Shown one piece after another: positions 51,924-60,751 of a stretch of 64,000 nucleotides of DNA (its first letter is position 1; each line of letters opens with the position of its first letter). This DNA comes from Ignavibacteria bacterium (GTDB taxonomy: Bacteria > Bacteroidota > Ignavibacteria > Kapaibacteriales > Kapaibacteriaceae). The notes beneath the pieces were generated by a model that was not told the DNA's origin, made no database searches, and saw only the letters and a list, made by a program, of their open reading frames with translations. Location of the stretch: NCBI GenBank assembly GCA_016707005.1, contig JADJIQ010000004.1, forward strand, positions 62,001 to 126,000. Direction: 5' to 3'. A program made the translations under genes and the position numbers.

Positions 51924-53528
51924 TTATCGGTATTTATCGATCTTCATTTGAACTGACGTTCGTTGCGGATCGCGCAGGAGAGAGTTCTGCCACGCGCGTA
52001 TGGCACCGCTAAGATCGTCAAGTGCTTCGAGGATATCGCCATAGTGCTCATAGTGTGTTGCATTACCGCCAACACTGATCGCACGTTCGATAAAGGTCCG
52101 CGCCCGCTCATCATCGCCGGAACGATGAAGGATCCAGGCATAGGTGTCGAGGTAGGCAGCGTTTGTTGGTTCGGCTTGAACGGCCTTCCACGACATAGCA
52201 CGTGCGCGATCGAGTTTGACGCCACGTCCGGCTAGAGAGTATCCGTAGTTGTTGTTTGCAAGCGCATGTTCAGGGTCGATCTTTAGCGCTCGTTCATAAC
52301 ACTCATCTGAGCTGTCGACAAGCCCCTTTTGATCATACAAGAGACCCAGCTGGACCCATGCATCAACGATCGATGAGTCCATGAAGACGGACTCGCGGTA
52401 GTACGCAACAGCAAGCTCGTCCTTGTTGAGGTCGATCGCCGCACCACCAAGCAGGAAGGGGAATCTTGCATCTGTGGCGAATCTCTTCTTCCCGAGGAGG
52501 AGATATCGTTCAGCAGCGAGCGGATATCCGTAGATGAGATAGATGCGAGAGATCTCGAGGTAGGACTCCGGTTGTGATTCCGGACTCGCAACGGTTAGGT
52601 CGAAGAACGTCGCTGCTCGCGTTGTGTCTTCGATACGCATGGAGACTGTACCGGCAAGGGCCATCACGGGCCATACTTGTGGGAATGACTCCTTGGCATC
52701 ATCGAGGATGGTTGTGATGTCCTCTCGGTACATTCCCATCACGAGACTGTCTTCGAGAATACTGGAGAGCGTAACACCCCATACCCGCGCACTGCGATCA
52801 AGATCGAGATCACGTCCGCGCCACGAAGCAAGCAAAACACGCAGTTCCGGGAACATTCCCTCGTGCACATAGATCTCGCATGTACGGGCAGCGATCTGCG
52901 GATCTATTGGGTCGAGCTTGCGAGCTCGTTCCAGAGATCGTAGCACACCCTTCACATCGCGACGTCGCTCGTACAGGTCAGCAAGACGCAGAAGAACGGT
53001 CTCGTCCGGCTCCATTGTACAGAGGCGTTCGAAGACCTCGATGGCCTTGGCGGCGTTTCGAGGTTCGTAGAGTCGACCAAGAGTATAGAGCTGTCGCCGA
53101 CTCGGATTGAGTTCAAGGATCCGCTCATAAGCCGCTATTCCGGCATCGTATTGACCACGCAGTACTTCGATCTCAGCAATGAGTTCCCATGTATCTCGGG
53201 AGAGGGAATCACGCTCAATGGCGGCCTCGGCATATTCGCTTGCCATGTCGAGCTTGCGAAGTTCGAGATAGCTCCGGGAGATCGCCGCTAACGTTGCCGA
53301 CGAGCTGTCATACCGTAGAGCCTGCTGAAACTCAAGGATGGCTTCTGCGTGACGGTTGCCTTGGATCTGTAAGGTTGTACCGTTGATGAAGAACTCACGT
53401 GCCTTGCGCATACGTGAGGTAGCATCATCTTGCTGTGAAACACACGGAACCACTGTGGTCATGCTTACCAAAAGGGCAAGGACCAAAACAGGGGAACATG
53501 CGTAGGTTCTGAGGGCCAGTCTGTTCAT
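51924..53528 (-). CDS. Secreted TPR-repeat protein, long form
   Basis: A 534-residue protein with a signal peptide (LVLALLVSMTTVVPCVSQ) and about ten TPR units from residue ~40 to the end (AILEFQQALRYDSSSATLAAISRSYLE; GIAAYERILELNPSRRQLYTLGRLY; CYERALKIDPEHALANNNYGYSLAG; AMSWKAVQAEPTNAAYLDTYAWILHRSG). The last units resemble BepA/YfgC-type and O-GlcNAc-transferase-like TPRs. It is probably an exported or outer-membrane-associated scaffold. VPCVSQ contains a cysteine, but the lipobox is weak. It is the first gene of the minus-strand series that runs down to the CPBP gene. Confidence 0.75.
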   Translation of the reverse strand: MNRLALRTYACSPVLVLALLVSMTTVVPCVSQQDDATSRMRKAREFFINGTTLQIQGNRHAEAILEFQQALRYDSSSATLAAISRSYLELRKLDMASEYAEAAIERDSLSRDTWELIAEIEVLRGQYDAGIAAYERILELNPSRRQLYTLGRLYEPRNAAKAIEVFERLCTMEPDETVLLRLADLYERRRDVKGVLRSLERARKLDPIDPQIAARTCEIYVHEGMFPELRVLLASWRGRDLDLDRSARVWGVTLSSILEDSLVMGMYREDITTILDDAKESFPQVWPVMALAGTVSMRIEDTTRAATFFDLTVASPESQPESYLEISRIYLIYGYPLAAERYLLLGKKRFATDARFPFLLGGAAIDLNKDELAVAYYRESVFMDSSIVDAWVQLGLLYDQKGLVDSSDECYERALKIDPEHALANNNYGYSLAGRGVKLDRARAMSWKAVQAEPTNAAYLDTYAWILHRSGDDERARTFIERAISVGGNATHYEHYGDILEALDDLSGAIRAWQNSLLRDPQRTSVQMKIDKYR

Positions 53529-53576
53529 CCAAGTAGGAGACGAACCACGGGGTGGTTTTATGGCAGACAGAGAACG

Positions 53577-53600
53577 AAAAAAGGCCGCACAGCGGCCTTC
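53577..53600 (-). terminator. Intrinsic terminator downstream of rpmB
   Basis: On the minus strand AAGGCCGC-TGT-GCGGCCTT is followed by TTTTTTCG, a perfect 8-bp stem with a 3-base loop and a T-run. It lies 46 bp after the rpmB stop and separates it from the TPR gene. Confidence 0.9.
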
Positions 53601-53645
53601 TTTACGAAGGAACGTTATTGAGATGCCACAGAACGTGGCATTCGA

Positions 53646-53867
53646 TTACTTCGCAGCGCGCTTCTTCATAGCGGTGTAGCCGATCTTGTCAAGTGTCTTG
53701 AGAGCACTTGCCGTGATCTTCACCGTTACCCAGCGACCTTCTTCAGGCACCCAGATACGCTTCTTTTGAATGTTTGGCATGAAACGGCGACGTGTCTTGT
53801 TGTTAGCATGAGACACATTGTTGCCGTACATGACGCCGACACCTGTCAATTCACAGCGACGAGCCAT
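53646..53867 (-). CDS. rpmB: 50S ribosomal protein L28
   Basis: A 73-residue basic protein with the L28 pattern: MARRCELTGVGVMYGNNVSHANNKTRRRFMPN, then LKTLDKIGYTAMKKRAA. It is part of the large ribosomal subunit near the exit tunnel/E-site side. A good intrinsic terminator follows, and a near-consensus TATTTTTA promoter element lies about 40 bases upstream. It is monocistronic here; rpmG, a common partner, is not adjacent. Confidence 0.95.
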   Translation of the reverse strand: MARRCELTGVGVMYGNNVSHANNKTRRRFMPNIQKKRIWVPEEGRWVTVKITASALKTLDKIGYTAMKKRAAK

Positions 53868-53975
53868 GAGGGAACTCCAAATGAGGTTCGTTTTTTATCA
53901 GACTTTAAAAATACGGAATCTTTGCTATGTAAAGCAAGTACCGTGCCATCAATACCTTGGGTCGGCTTTTCGGCC

Positions 53976-53983
53976 TATTTTTG
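53976..53983 (+). promoter_or_regulatory. Putative -7 promoter element (TATTTTTG) for uvrA
   Basis: TATTTTTG matches TAnnTTTG; a TTG at 53957-53959 lies 16 bases upstream. Because transcription would begin about 53990, the uvrA start must lie further downstream, which favours the GTG codons at 54008 or 54041 over the TTG at 53957. Confidence 0.45.
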
Positions 53984-54007
53984 TGGCTCACCTCACCGAT
54001 AGACCCT

Positions 54008-56878
54008 GTGGAGCCCCCTCTGTCCCCGGAATCATCCCTCGTGGACCCAAAATCCACCCCGAAACCCAAGCGCGTGATCTCCATCCGAGGCGCTCGGGTG
54101 AACAATCTCAAGAACATCGACGTGGACATTCCCCGCAATGCCCTCACGGTGATCACGGGGCTTTCCGGCTCCGGGAAGTCGTCCCTTGCCTTTGATACGC
54201 TCTATGCGGAAGGTCAACGCCGGTTTGTGGAGTCGCTCAGTGCCTATGCCCGACAGTTCCTCGACCGGATGAACAAACCCGACGTGGACAGTATCAGTGG
54301 TCTGCCACCGGCAGTGGCCATTGAACAACAAACGTTTGCCAAGAACCCGCGATCAACGGTAGGGACTACAACGGAGATCTATGATCACCTGCGCCTGCTC
54401 TATGGTCGGATAGGCATCGTCATCGACAAGGACACGGGAGAAGTGGTCAAGAAGGACAGCGCCCAATCCGTTACGGAAGAGGTCCTCAGATGTCCGGAAG
54501 GCACCCGCTTCTACATCATGTACGAACTGTCCGCCGAACACGCCATCGTTGGCATCGTTCGAGAAGGTCTCTCGGCAAAAGGCTTTACACGTGTTGTGAT
54601 CGGTGACTCAACGGAGATCATTGAAGTAGCAGATCTTGAGGATCTTCCTTCCGACGGAACGCCGGTCTATGTCTTGGTTGACCGCGTAGTGGTCAGGACA
54701 GATGATGAAACCACGACTCGTTTCACCGACTCCATAGAGCAGGCCTTTGATGCCGGGAGCGGAAGAGTGGTTGTTCGAAACATCGGTACCGGAGAAGATC
54801 TGTTCTTCTCGTCGTTGTTTGAAAGTGCACGCACAAAGACGCAATACATCGAGCCGGAACCTCGACTCTTCTCGTTCAATAGTCCGTTCGGCGCCTGCCC
54901 AACCTGTCAGGGCTTTGGCCGCAGTGTTGGTGTGGACATGAACCTCGTGGTCCCCGATAAGAGTTTGAGCCTACGCAGGGGAGCTCTTCATCCGTTCCGT
55001 GGTGAGACGTTCGGTGCCCACCTGAAGTCGTTGATCAGTGAGGCGCCCCTTGAAGACATTCCGTTGGACAAACCGTTCTTCATGCTCACACCTGAACAGG
55101 TAGCGGCAGTGATGACGGGGTTTGGCAAATACATCGGTGTTGATGGATTCTTCAGAATGTTGGAAGAGAAATCCTACAAGACACATTACCGTGTGATGTT
55201 GAGTAGGTACCGTGGGTATACAACCTGTCAGAAGTGTCAGGGGTCTCGACTCCGCACCGCTGCACGTCAGGTCTTTGTTCACGGCAAGAACATTCCGCAC
55301 ATCGTCTCCTTAACGTTGAGCGATGCCCGCGATCATTTCGATGCCCTAGTCCTCACTCCGCATGAAGATGCCATCGTTGGACAGATCCTTATCGAGATCC
55401 GCCGTCGACTTCATCTCCTATGTGAGATCGGACTCGACTACCTCTCACTCGATCGTCTCTCGCATACTCTGTCAGGGGGCGAATCACAGCGTATCAATCT
55501 CGCTACATCTCTTGGTTCAGCCCTTGTTGGAACTCTGTATGTTCTCGACGAACCAAGCATCGGACTTCACCCGCGCGACACGGAACGTCTGCTGAGCATT
55601 CTACGGAAGCTGCGCGGACTCGGAAACTCTGTGGTGATCGTTGAACATGATCTTGATGTGATCCGCACAGCAGACCATGTGATCGATATCGGTCCGCTTG
55701 CCGGTGAGAACGGCGGACACGTCAACTTCAGCGGTCCGTTATCAGAGATGATCGAAAGCGGCACGTCACTCACTGCAGACTACCTCACCGGTCGTAAACA
55801 TGTGAGTGTGAAAACAGCCTATCGGAAGGGAACCGGTTCATCTCTGGTGATCAAGAAGCCCCTTCATCACAACCTGCAGGGCGATGATGTTTCGATACCC
55901 TTGGGGACGTTCACAGTTGTAACAGGCGTTTCCGGATCGGGCAAGAGTTCACTCGTCCACGATGTTATATATGCCGGCATCCAACGAATGCTTGGTGGGT
56001 ACTCCGGTGAAGTAGGCCACTGCGAACGTATGGAAGGTCTAGAGAACATCACTGGTGTGGAGATGATCGATCAAACACCGATCGGTCGGTCGAGTCGGTC
56101 AACCCCGGCCACCTACACAAAGATCTTCGACAGTGTGCGTGATGTCTTTGCCGCAACACAGGTAGCCAAACAACTGGGGTGGAAGCCCGGACACTTCTCC
56201 TTCAATGTCTCCGGCGGACGGTGTGATGTATGTGAGGGGGCGGGCACGGTGACGATCGAAATGCAGTTCCTCCCCGACATCGAACTGCCATGTGAGGCGT
56301 GTAATGGTACGCGGTATAAAAGAGATGCCCAGCACATCCTCTACAAGGGTAAGTCGATCATCGATGTCCTTGGCATGACCGTCGAAGAAGCCATTGAGTT
56401 GTTCAGTGGGTATCCACGTATCGTCTCAAAACTCAGCATCCTACGAGATGTTGGCCTTGGATACCTCAGACTCGGTCAACCGTCTACACACCTCAGCGGC
56501 GGAGAAGCACAGCGTATCAAACTTGCCACACATCTCGACACGCAGAACGAAGGGAAGATGTTGTTCATCTTCGATGAACCAACTACTGGACTGCATGTGC
56601 ACGATGTCTCTGCGCTTATCACTGCATTTGATCGACTCGTTGAGAAGGGGCATACCATGCTCGTGATCGAGCATAACGTACATGTGATGGCTGCTGCCGA
56701 CTGGATCATCGACATGGGTCCCGAAGGCGGCGTCCGCGGAGGCAGGGTAGTAGCCACAGGCACACCACGCTCCATGGCCAACGAGGAAACCTCTCATACC
56801 GGCGTTGCCCTTGCTGAGTTCTTCCGAGAAGTGGGAGTGGTGCCGGCACGTAAACGCGCAACGAAGGCTGCACGATGA
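54008..56878 (+). CDS. uvrA: Excinuclease ABC subunit A
   Basis: A ~956-residue UvrA with two ABC modules. Walker A sites are GLSGSGKSS (first) and GVSGSGKSS (second); signatures are LSGGESQR and LSGGEAQR; zinc fingers are in CPTCQGFGRS/CQKCQGSRLR and CDVCEGAGT...CEACNGTRY. It recognises damaged DNA and loads UvrB in nucleotide excision repair. No ATG precedes the first conserved residues, so the start is a GTG; 54008 was taken, 54041 is possible. Its 3' end overlaps the next gene by 4 bp (ATGA). Confidence 0.95.
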   Translation: MEPPLSPESSLVDPKSTPKPKRVISIRGARVNNLKNIDVDIPRNALTVITGLSGSGKSSLAFDTLYAEGQRRFVESLSAYARQFLDRMNKPDVDSISGLPPAVAIEQQTFAKNPRSTVGTTTEIYDHLRLLYGRIGIVIDKDTGEVVKKDSAQSVTEEVLRCPEGTRFYIMYELSAEHAIVGIVREGLSAKGFTRVVIGDSTEIIEVADLEDLPSDGTPVYVLVDRVVVRTDDETTTRFTDSIEQAFDAGSGRVVVRNIGTGEDLFFSSLFESARTKTQYIEPEPRLFSFNSPFGACPTCQGFGRSVGVDMNLVVPDKSLSLRRGALHPFRGETFGAHLKSLISEAPLEDIPLDKPFFMLTPEQVAAVMTGFGKYIGVDGFFRMLEEKSYKTHYRVMLSRYRGYTTCQKCQGSRLRTAARQVFVHGKNIPHIVSLTLSDARDHFDALVLTPHEDAIVGQILIEIRRRLHLLCEIGLDYLSLDRLSHTLSGGESQRINLATSLGSALVGTLYVLDEPSIGLHPRDTERLLSILRKLRGLGNSVVIVEHDLDVIRTADHVIDIGPLAGENGGHVNFSGPLSEMIESGTSLTADYLTGRKHVSVKTAYRKGTGSSLVIKKPLHHNLQGDDVSIPLGTFTVVTGVSGSGKSSLVHDVIYAGIQRMLGGYSGEVGHCERMEGLENITGVEMIDQTPIGRSSRSTPATYTKIFDSVRDVFAATQVAKQLGWKPGHFSFNVSGGRCDVCEGAGTVTIEMQFLPDIELPCEACNGTRYKRDAQHILYKGKSIIDVLGMTVEEAIELFSGYPRIVSKLSILRDVGLGYLRLGQPSTHLSGGEAQRIKLATHLDTQNEGKMLFIFDEPTTGLHVHDVSALITAFDRLVEKGHTMLVIEHNVHVMAAADWIIDMGPEGGVRGGRVVATGTPRSMANEETSHTGVALAEFFREVGVVPARKRATKAAR

Positions 56879-57906
56879 ACGGACGATCGATCGTTCGGGT
56901 ATTGATCGGAACATCGATCTTGGTCGTTGCCGTTTGGTTCATGATGCGGGGCGTTGATCTGAGCGCGATGTTCGATATCCTCAAACACGCCGATCTTGTC
57001 ATTGCTGCGTCATGCATTCCGCTGGTGATCGGCTCGCATCTGATGCGTGCAATTCGTTGGCGCACACTTCTTCGTCCAACGAACCATGTCACTCATTTGT
57101 CAACAGCCTTCAACTCCGTGATGATCGGCTACGCTGCCAACACCATCGTACCACGTTCCGGTGAACTGATCCGTCCATGGGTCTTTGCCAGACGTGAGGG
57201 GATGCCTGTGGCTACGGCTATGAGCAGCGTATTGGTTGAGCGTGTCATTGATGTGTTGACGTTGTTGCTGGCCATTGCCCTTGTGATGGTTCTTGCACCC
57301 GGACGGTTCTCCGAGATCCTCCCTGGCTTCACGCCCTCGATGGTTGCCACACGTTTGGCACTACCCATCGGACTCTTGGTCGTTGTGCTTTCACTCATCG
57401 TATTCACACCACTCGGCATTGCCATTGTGCACCGCGTCATTCGTCCGATGTTCAGCGGTCTTGCCGAGAAGCTCGAGAAGATCCTCACCACCGTTCGTGA
57501 AGGGATGAGCATCATCGGTCAACCACGGCTTTACGCACGCTTGGTTCTTGAGACCGTGATCATCTGGGTCCTCTACGCCTTGCCGTTGTGGATCATCACG
57601 CAAGCCCTACCGTTTCCATCAGCCCACACCATCACCATGGTGGATGCTGCGATCATGCTCGTGATCATTTCTGTAGGGGTGACCATTGCTCCAACACCCG
57701 GCGCGCTCGGCGTCTACCAGTCATTCGCCCAGACCGCACTTGTTGTCCTTGCCGGAGCAACCCCCACCGAAGGCCTCGCCTTCGGCATGCTCGCCTGGAC
57801 AGTGAACTACGGCCTCGCCTTTGTTGTTGGTGCCATCTGCTGGCTCATCGAATCCCGCAACGGCATCACCTTCCGCTCCCTCTCAAAAGATTCTGCCCCT
57901 ATCTAG
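56875..57906 (+). CDS. Lysylphosphatidylglycerol synthase-like flippase-domain membrane protein (UPF0104)
   Basis: A 343-residue polytopic membrane protein with about eight helices. The LPG_synthase_TM domain is recognised by the N-terminal HADLVIAASCIPLVIGSHLMRAIRWRTLL, the AFNSVMIGYAANTIVPRSGELIRPWVFARREGMP region, and the late TIAPTPGALGVYQSF motif. It resembles the flippase half of MprF and has no aminoacyl-transferase domain, so a lipid or glycan-lipid flippase role is likely but unproven. It is coupled to uvrA. Its stop codon TAG (57904-57906) is the start of an 8-bp TCTAGCAC array. Confidence 0.85.
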   Translation: MNGRSIVRVLIGTSILVVAVWFMMRGVDLSAMFDILKHADLVIAASCIPLVIGSHLMRAIRWRTLLRPTNHVTHLSTAFNSVMIGYAANTIVPRSGELIRPWVFARREGMPVATAMSSVLVERVIDVLTLLLAIALVMVLAPGRFSEILPGFTPSMVATRLALPIGLLVVVLSLIVFTPLGIAIVHRVIRPMFSGLAEKLEKILTTVREGMSIIGQPRLYARLVLETVIIWVLYALPLWIITQALPFPSAHTITMVDAAIMLVIISVGVTIAPTPGALGVYQSFAQTALVVLAGATPTEGLAFGMLAWTVNYGLAFVVGAICWLIESRNGITFRSLSKDSAPI

Positions 57907-57979
57907 CACTCTACCACTCTAGCACTTTACCACTCTAGCACTCTACCAATCTAGCACTCTACCAATCTAGCACTCTAAC
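57902..57979 (+). repeat. 8-bp tandem repeat array (TCTAGCAC/TCTACCAC)
   Basis: Nine to ten units of TCTAGCAC alternating with TCTACCAC, TTTACCAC or TCTACCAA fill the whole gap between the membrane-protein gene and the next gene. The first unit supplies the TAG stop of the former; the last ends at the ATG of the latter. The unit is the same as in 24414-24470, 33 kb away. Confidence 0.9.
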
Positions 57980-58990
57980 ATGAACCACTTCTCAACAGAC
58001 GTCATCGTCATCGGCGCCGGCCCATGTGGCCTTTTCACAGTCTTTGAAGCAGGGTTGTTGAAATGGAAATGTCACCTCGTTGACTACCTCCCAACACCCG
58101 GCGGACAATGCACGGAGATCTATCCAAAGAAGCCCATCTACGACATCCCGGGTTTCCCGTCCGTCCTCGCCGGTGAGCTCGTAGAGAACCTCGTGAAGCA
58201 AGGAGCCCCGTTCCATCCTGAATTTACACTTGGTGAACGGGCAGAGCAGTTGGAGAAACTCGAGGATGGAACGTTCCGCCTGACAACATCGCGCGGCACC
58301 GTGATCACCGGAAAGACCGTCTTCCTTGCCGGCGGACTAGGTTGTTTTGAACCGCGTAAGCCGTCCATCGAAGGCCTTGCGTCGTACGAAGACAACGGCG
58401 TGGAGTACATCATCAAGGACCCGGAGTTTTATCGCGGCAAACGCGTGATCATTGGCGGCGGGGGAGATTCGGCATTGGATTGGACGATCGTCCTGGCCGA
58501 TATCGCAAAGGAAGTGACGATGATCCATCGCAGTGCTCAGTTCCGTGCAGCACCCGATTCCGTTGCAAAGGCGCATGCCTTGGCAGATGCAGGGAAGATC
58601 ACCCTCATCACCGATGCACAGGTAACCGGACTCCATGGGGAAGGTGCTTTGCACCACGTGACCATAACCAACAATGACGGTGCTACGCGAGATATCGAAG
58701 TGGATCATTTCGTTCCACTCTTTGGACTTTCTCCAAAGCTTGGACCGATCGCGCAGTGGGGACTTGCACTTGACAAAAACGCCGTCACCGTAGATCCATT
58801 GACCTTCCAAACAAGTGTTGAAGGCATCTATGCCGTTGGTGATATCTCCGAGTATCCCAACAAGCTCAAGCTCATTCTCTGTGGTTTCCACGAAGCCGCC
58901 GTTGCCTTGAACTATGAGTTTCAACGTCAGCACCCCGAGAAAAAACACGTGATCAAATACACCACCGTTACTGGTGTTGGTACACTTTAA
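57980..58990 (+). CDS. Ferredoxin-NADP+ reductase-like (thioredoxin reductase-like) flavoprotein
   Basis: A 336-residue two-dinucleotide-binding flavoprotein: FAD site VIVIGAGPCGLFTVFEAG at the start, PTPGGQCTEIYPKKPIYDIPGFP, NADP site VIIGGGGDSALDWTIVLADIA near residue 158, and the C-terminal GIYAVGDISEYPNKLKLIL. The CxxC redox motif of thioredoxin reductase is absent, and the YPKKPIYDIPG element is typical of YumC-type FNRs found in Bacillota, Chlorobi and Bacteroidota. It exchanges electrons between NADPH and ferredoxin/flavodoxin. It directly follows the 8-bp repeat array. Confidence 0.9.
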   Translation: MNHFSTDVIVIGAGPCGLFTVFEAGLLKWKCHLVDYLPTPGGQCTEIYPKKPIYDIPGFPSVLAGELVENLVKQGAPFHPEFTLGERAEQLEKLEDGTFRLTTSRGTVITGKTVFLAGGLGCFEPRKPSIEGLASYEDNGVEYIIKDPEFYRGKRVIIGGGGDSALDWTIVLADIAKEVTMIHRSAQFRAAPDSVAKAHALADAGKITLITDAQVTGLHGEGALHHVTITNNDGATRDIEVDHFVPLFGLSPKLGPIAQWGLALDKNAVTVDPLTFQTSVEGIYAVGDISEYPNKLKLILCGFHEAAVALNYEFQRQHPEKKHVIKYTTVTGVGTL

Positions 58991-59003
58991 CCTCACATCG
59001 AGC

Positions 59004-60086
59004 ATGGTGATATCGTCACATCGAGCGAAGTCGAGATGGCTGGTGTGGTGTTGCCTCCTCCTCGCCCCCTTCATCATCTCTTGTACACGTGATGTGCGGG
59101 GGAGTGATGCACCTGTGGCAAAGGTCATGCGTCCGTCCTTGCCATATCCATTGCAGGGGGCTACCGTAGCCGATGATTATCCAGACTACACATCGGACGA
59201 TGCCGCACGGTTGTATGACTCATTACGTGGAGCAGGGATAGAGTGGATTGCTATAACACCATGCGGATTTATTGATAGCACGTTTGACACTAAGATCGGT
59301 TGGAACGAGTGGTCGATACGTGACTATCCTAAAGGCATTCGAACCGCGCGTGAACACGGTTTGAAGGTGATGATCAAGCCTTATTTGTGGTCGATGGATT
59401 TCTGGACAAAGAAGCGCTGGACCGGAGACATCAGATTCGATGATTCCGTTCAAAGAGCATCGTGGTTCCGTTCCTACACAACGTGGATGATCCAGTGCGC
59501 AGAGTATGCGCGTGATGGGGGAGCCGAGCTTCTCTGTATTGGACTGGAACTGCCGCATATGTCCGTCTATGCAGAGCAATGGAAGACGCTCATTGACACA
59601 TTGCGCACTATCTACCCGGGCAGCCTCACCTATGCTTCGCATGGACTTGATGAAGCAGAGTCGATCACCTTTTGGAACCATCTCGATGTAGTTGGAGTGA
59701 ACATCTATCCAACGCTTAGCAGAGATGATCACCCAACTGACGACGATCTTGGCAACGGATGGCGTCCGGTTGTTGACGGACTACAAAAGCTCTCACAGAA
59801 GCACAATCGCAAGGTGATCCTCACCGAAGCCGGCTTCCGGAGTGTTGAGCGTGCCTATGACAAACCATGGGAATGGCCCGAGCACCGTCCGCGCAAGGTC
59901 AACTACGACCACCAACGTCAAGCCTACGCCTCACTCGCCCAAGCCTGCTACACACAAGACTGGTACGGCGGCATCTTCTGGTGGAAGATGTTCACCGACC
60001 CCCGCAAGAACAACGAAGGCAAGGACGGATTCTCACCGCAGGGCAAGCCGGCGTGGGAGCAGATGAAGGCGGATCTGAAGAAATGA
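59004..60086 (+). CDS. Putative glycoside hydrolase family 113-like lipoprotein
   Basis: A 360-residue protein with a lipoprotein signal peptide (WLVWCCLLLAPFIISC; lipobox IISC) and a TIM-barrel resembling GH113 or related glycosidases. Candidate acid/base Glu is in LLCIGLELPHMS, the nucleophile Glu in VILTEAGFRS, and the terminal WYGGIFWWKMFTDP matches the strand-8 tryptophans. It may cleave beta-mannan- or glucan-type chains at the cell surface; the substrate is unproven. The start region contains a dispersed palindrome (CATCGAGCGAAGTCGAGATG), so the N-terminus is partly repeat-derived. The stop is inside an 8-bp AATGACG-type repeat. Confidence 0.75.
   Translation: MVISSHRAKSRWLVWCCLLLAPFIISCTRDVRGSDAPVAKVMRPSLPYPLQGATVADDYPDYTSDDAARLYDSLRGAGIEWIAITPCGFIDSTFDTKIGWNEWSIRDYPKGIRTAREHGLKVMIKPYLWSMDFWTKKRWTGDIRFDDSVQRASWFRSYTTWMIQCAEYARDGGAELLCIGLELPHMSVYAEQWKTLIDTLRTIYPGSLTYASHGLDEAESITFWNHLDVVGVNIYPTLSRDDHPTDDDLGNGWRPVVDGLQKLSQKHNRKVILTEAGFRSVERAYDKPWEWPEHRPRKVNYDHQRQAYASLAQACYTQDWYGGIFWWKMFTDPRKNNEGKDGFSPQGKPAWEQMKADLKK
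59015..59039 (+). repeat. Dispersed palindromic repeat family E inside the 5' end of the GH113-like gene
   Basis: GTCACATCGAGCGAAGTCGA then GATGG. It relates to the copy at 18221-18245 on the other strand. It encodes residues HRAKSRW of the signal-peptide n-region. A shorter related word, CACATCGAGCATG, precedes it at 58994. Confidence 0.65.
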
Positions 60087-60135
60087 CGTCACTCGCTTCG
60101 CTCGTAATGACGCAGTGACGTAGTGACATAGTGAC
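60084..60135 (+). repeat. 8-bp degenerate repeat block after the GH113-like gene
   Basis: Related words AATGACGT, AATGACGC, AGTGACGT and AGTGACAT follow each other, with an embedded palindrome ACTCGCTTCGCTCGT. The first word supplies the TGA stop of the preceding gene. The remaining ~200 bp up to the next gene show no recognisable feature apart from higher AT content. Confidence 0.6.
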
Positions 60136-60335
60136 CAAGAATCCTACCCGTCTTGACCGACAGAATCCTCGTTGCAATGACCACACAGGACATATCTAGT
60201 GTAATAGGCCCGAATGAATTGTACATTAGATCAAGCAGCATGTATGTCAACGTGTAACGAGCATTAATCTAGTTGACGAGAAAGGTGGGGGGAAGTTCAA
60301 CGCCAGCATAGATCGAATATTCCTTGGAGTTACGA

Positions 60336-60734
60336 ATGAGTCCGTCTGAACACTATCAGCACATAGTGGAAGAAGCAAAGGAGTTGGAAGCACTGGTGAA
60401 GTCTGGATGTAGAGACTCAGTAGTCGTCCGTGCATTTATTGAAGTCATTCATAGACTATCGGAGGCCGGAGTACTCGATAGTGATAACAACAATGTCAAA
60501 AGGGCAGTTGATGTTCTTTACTCTGCTTTCGGACAGATTGCAGACGATGACTTGGCGGACCTGAGATATTACCATAAACTGACTGACCAGGAATTGGCAA
60601 AGGTCGTTCATGATGAAATCGAAGGACATAAGGATCAGATACTCACTGCCTGTGCAGATCTAGTATCAGAATTCAACATCGTTTCTGCGGGTGCGGGCTT
60701 GGCGAAGTCGAATCCGCTGGTGCCAAATCGATAG
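60336..60734 (+). CDS. Hypothetical small helical protein
   Basis: A 132-residue soluble, acidic, mostly helical protein without a recognised domain. Segments are HYQHIVEEAKELEALVKSG, VVVRAFIEVIHRLSEAGVL, and LRYYHKLTDQELAKVVHDEIEGHKDQIL. The charge pattern suggests a small cytosolic regulator or immunity-type protein, but there is no match I can defend. It lies 17 bp before the lipoprotein gene on the same strand. The composition is AT-rich, as for the other genes of this island. Confidence 0.5.
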   Translation: MSPSEHYQHIVEEAKELEALVKSGCRDSVVVRAFIEVIHRLSEAGVLDSDNNNVKRAVDVLYSAFGQIADDDLADLRYYHKLTDQELAKVVHDEIEGHKDQILTACADLVSEFNIVSAGAGLAKSNPLVPNR

Positions 60735-60751
60735 TCATAACGGGAGTTGTA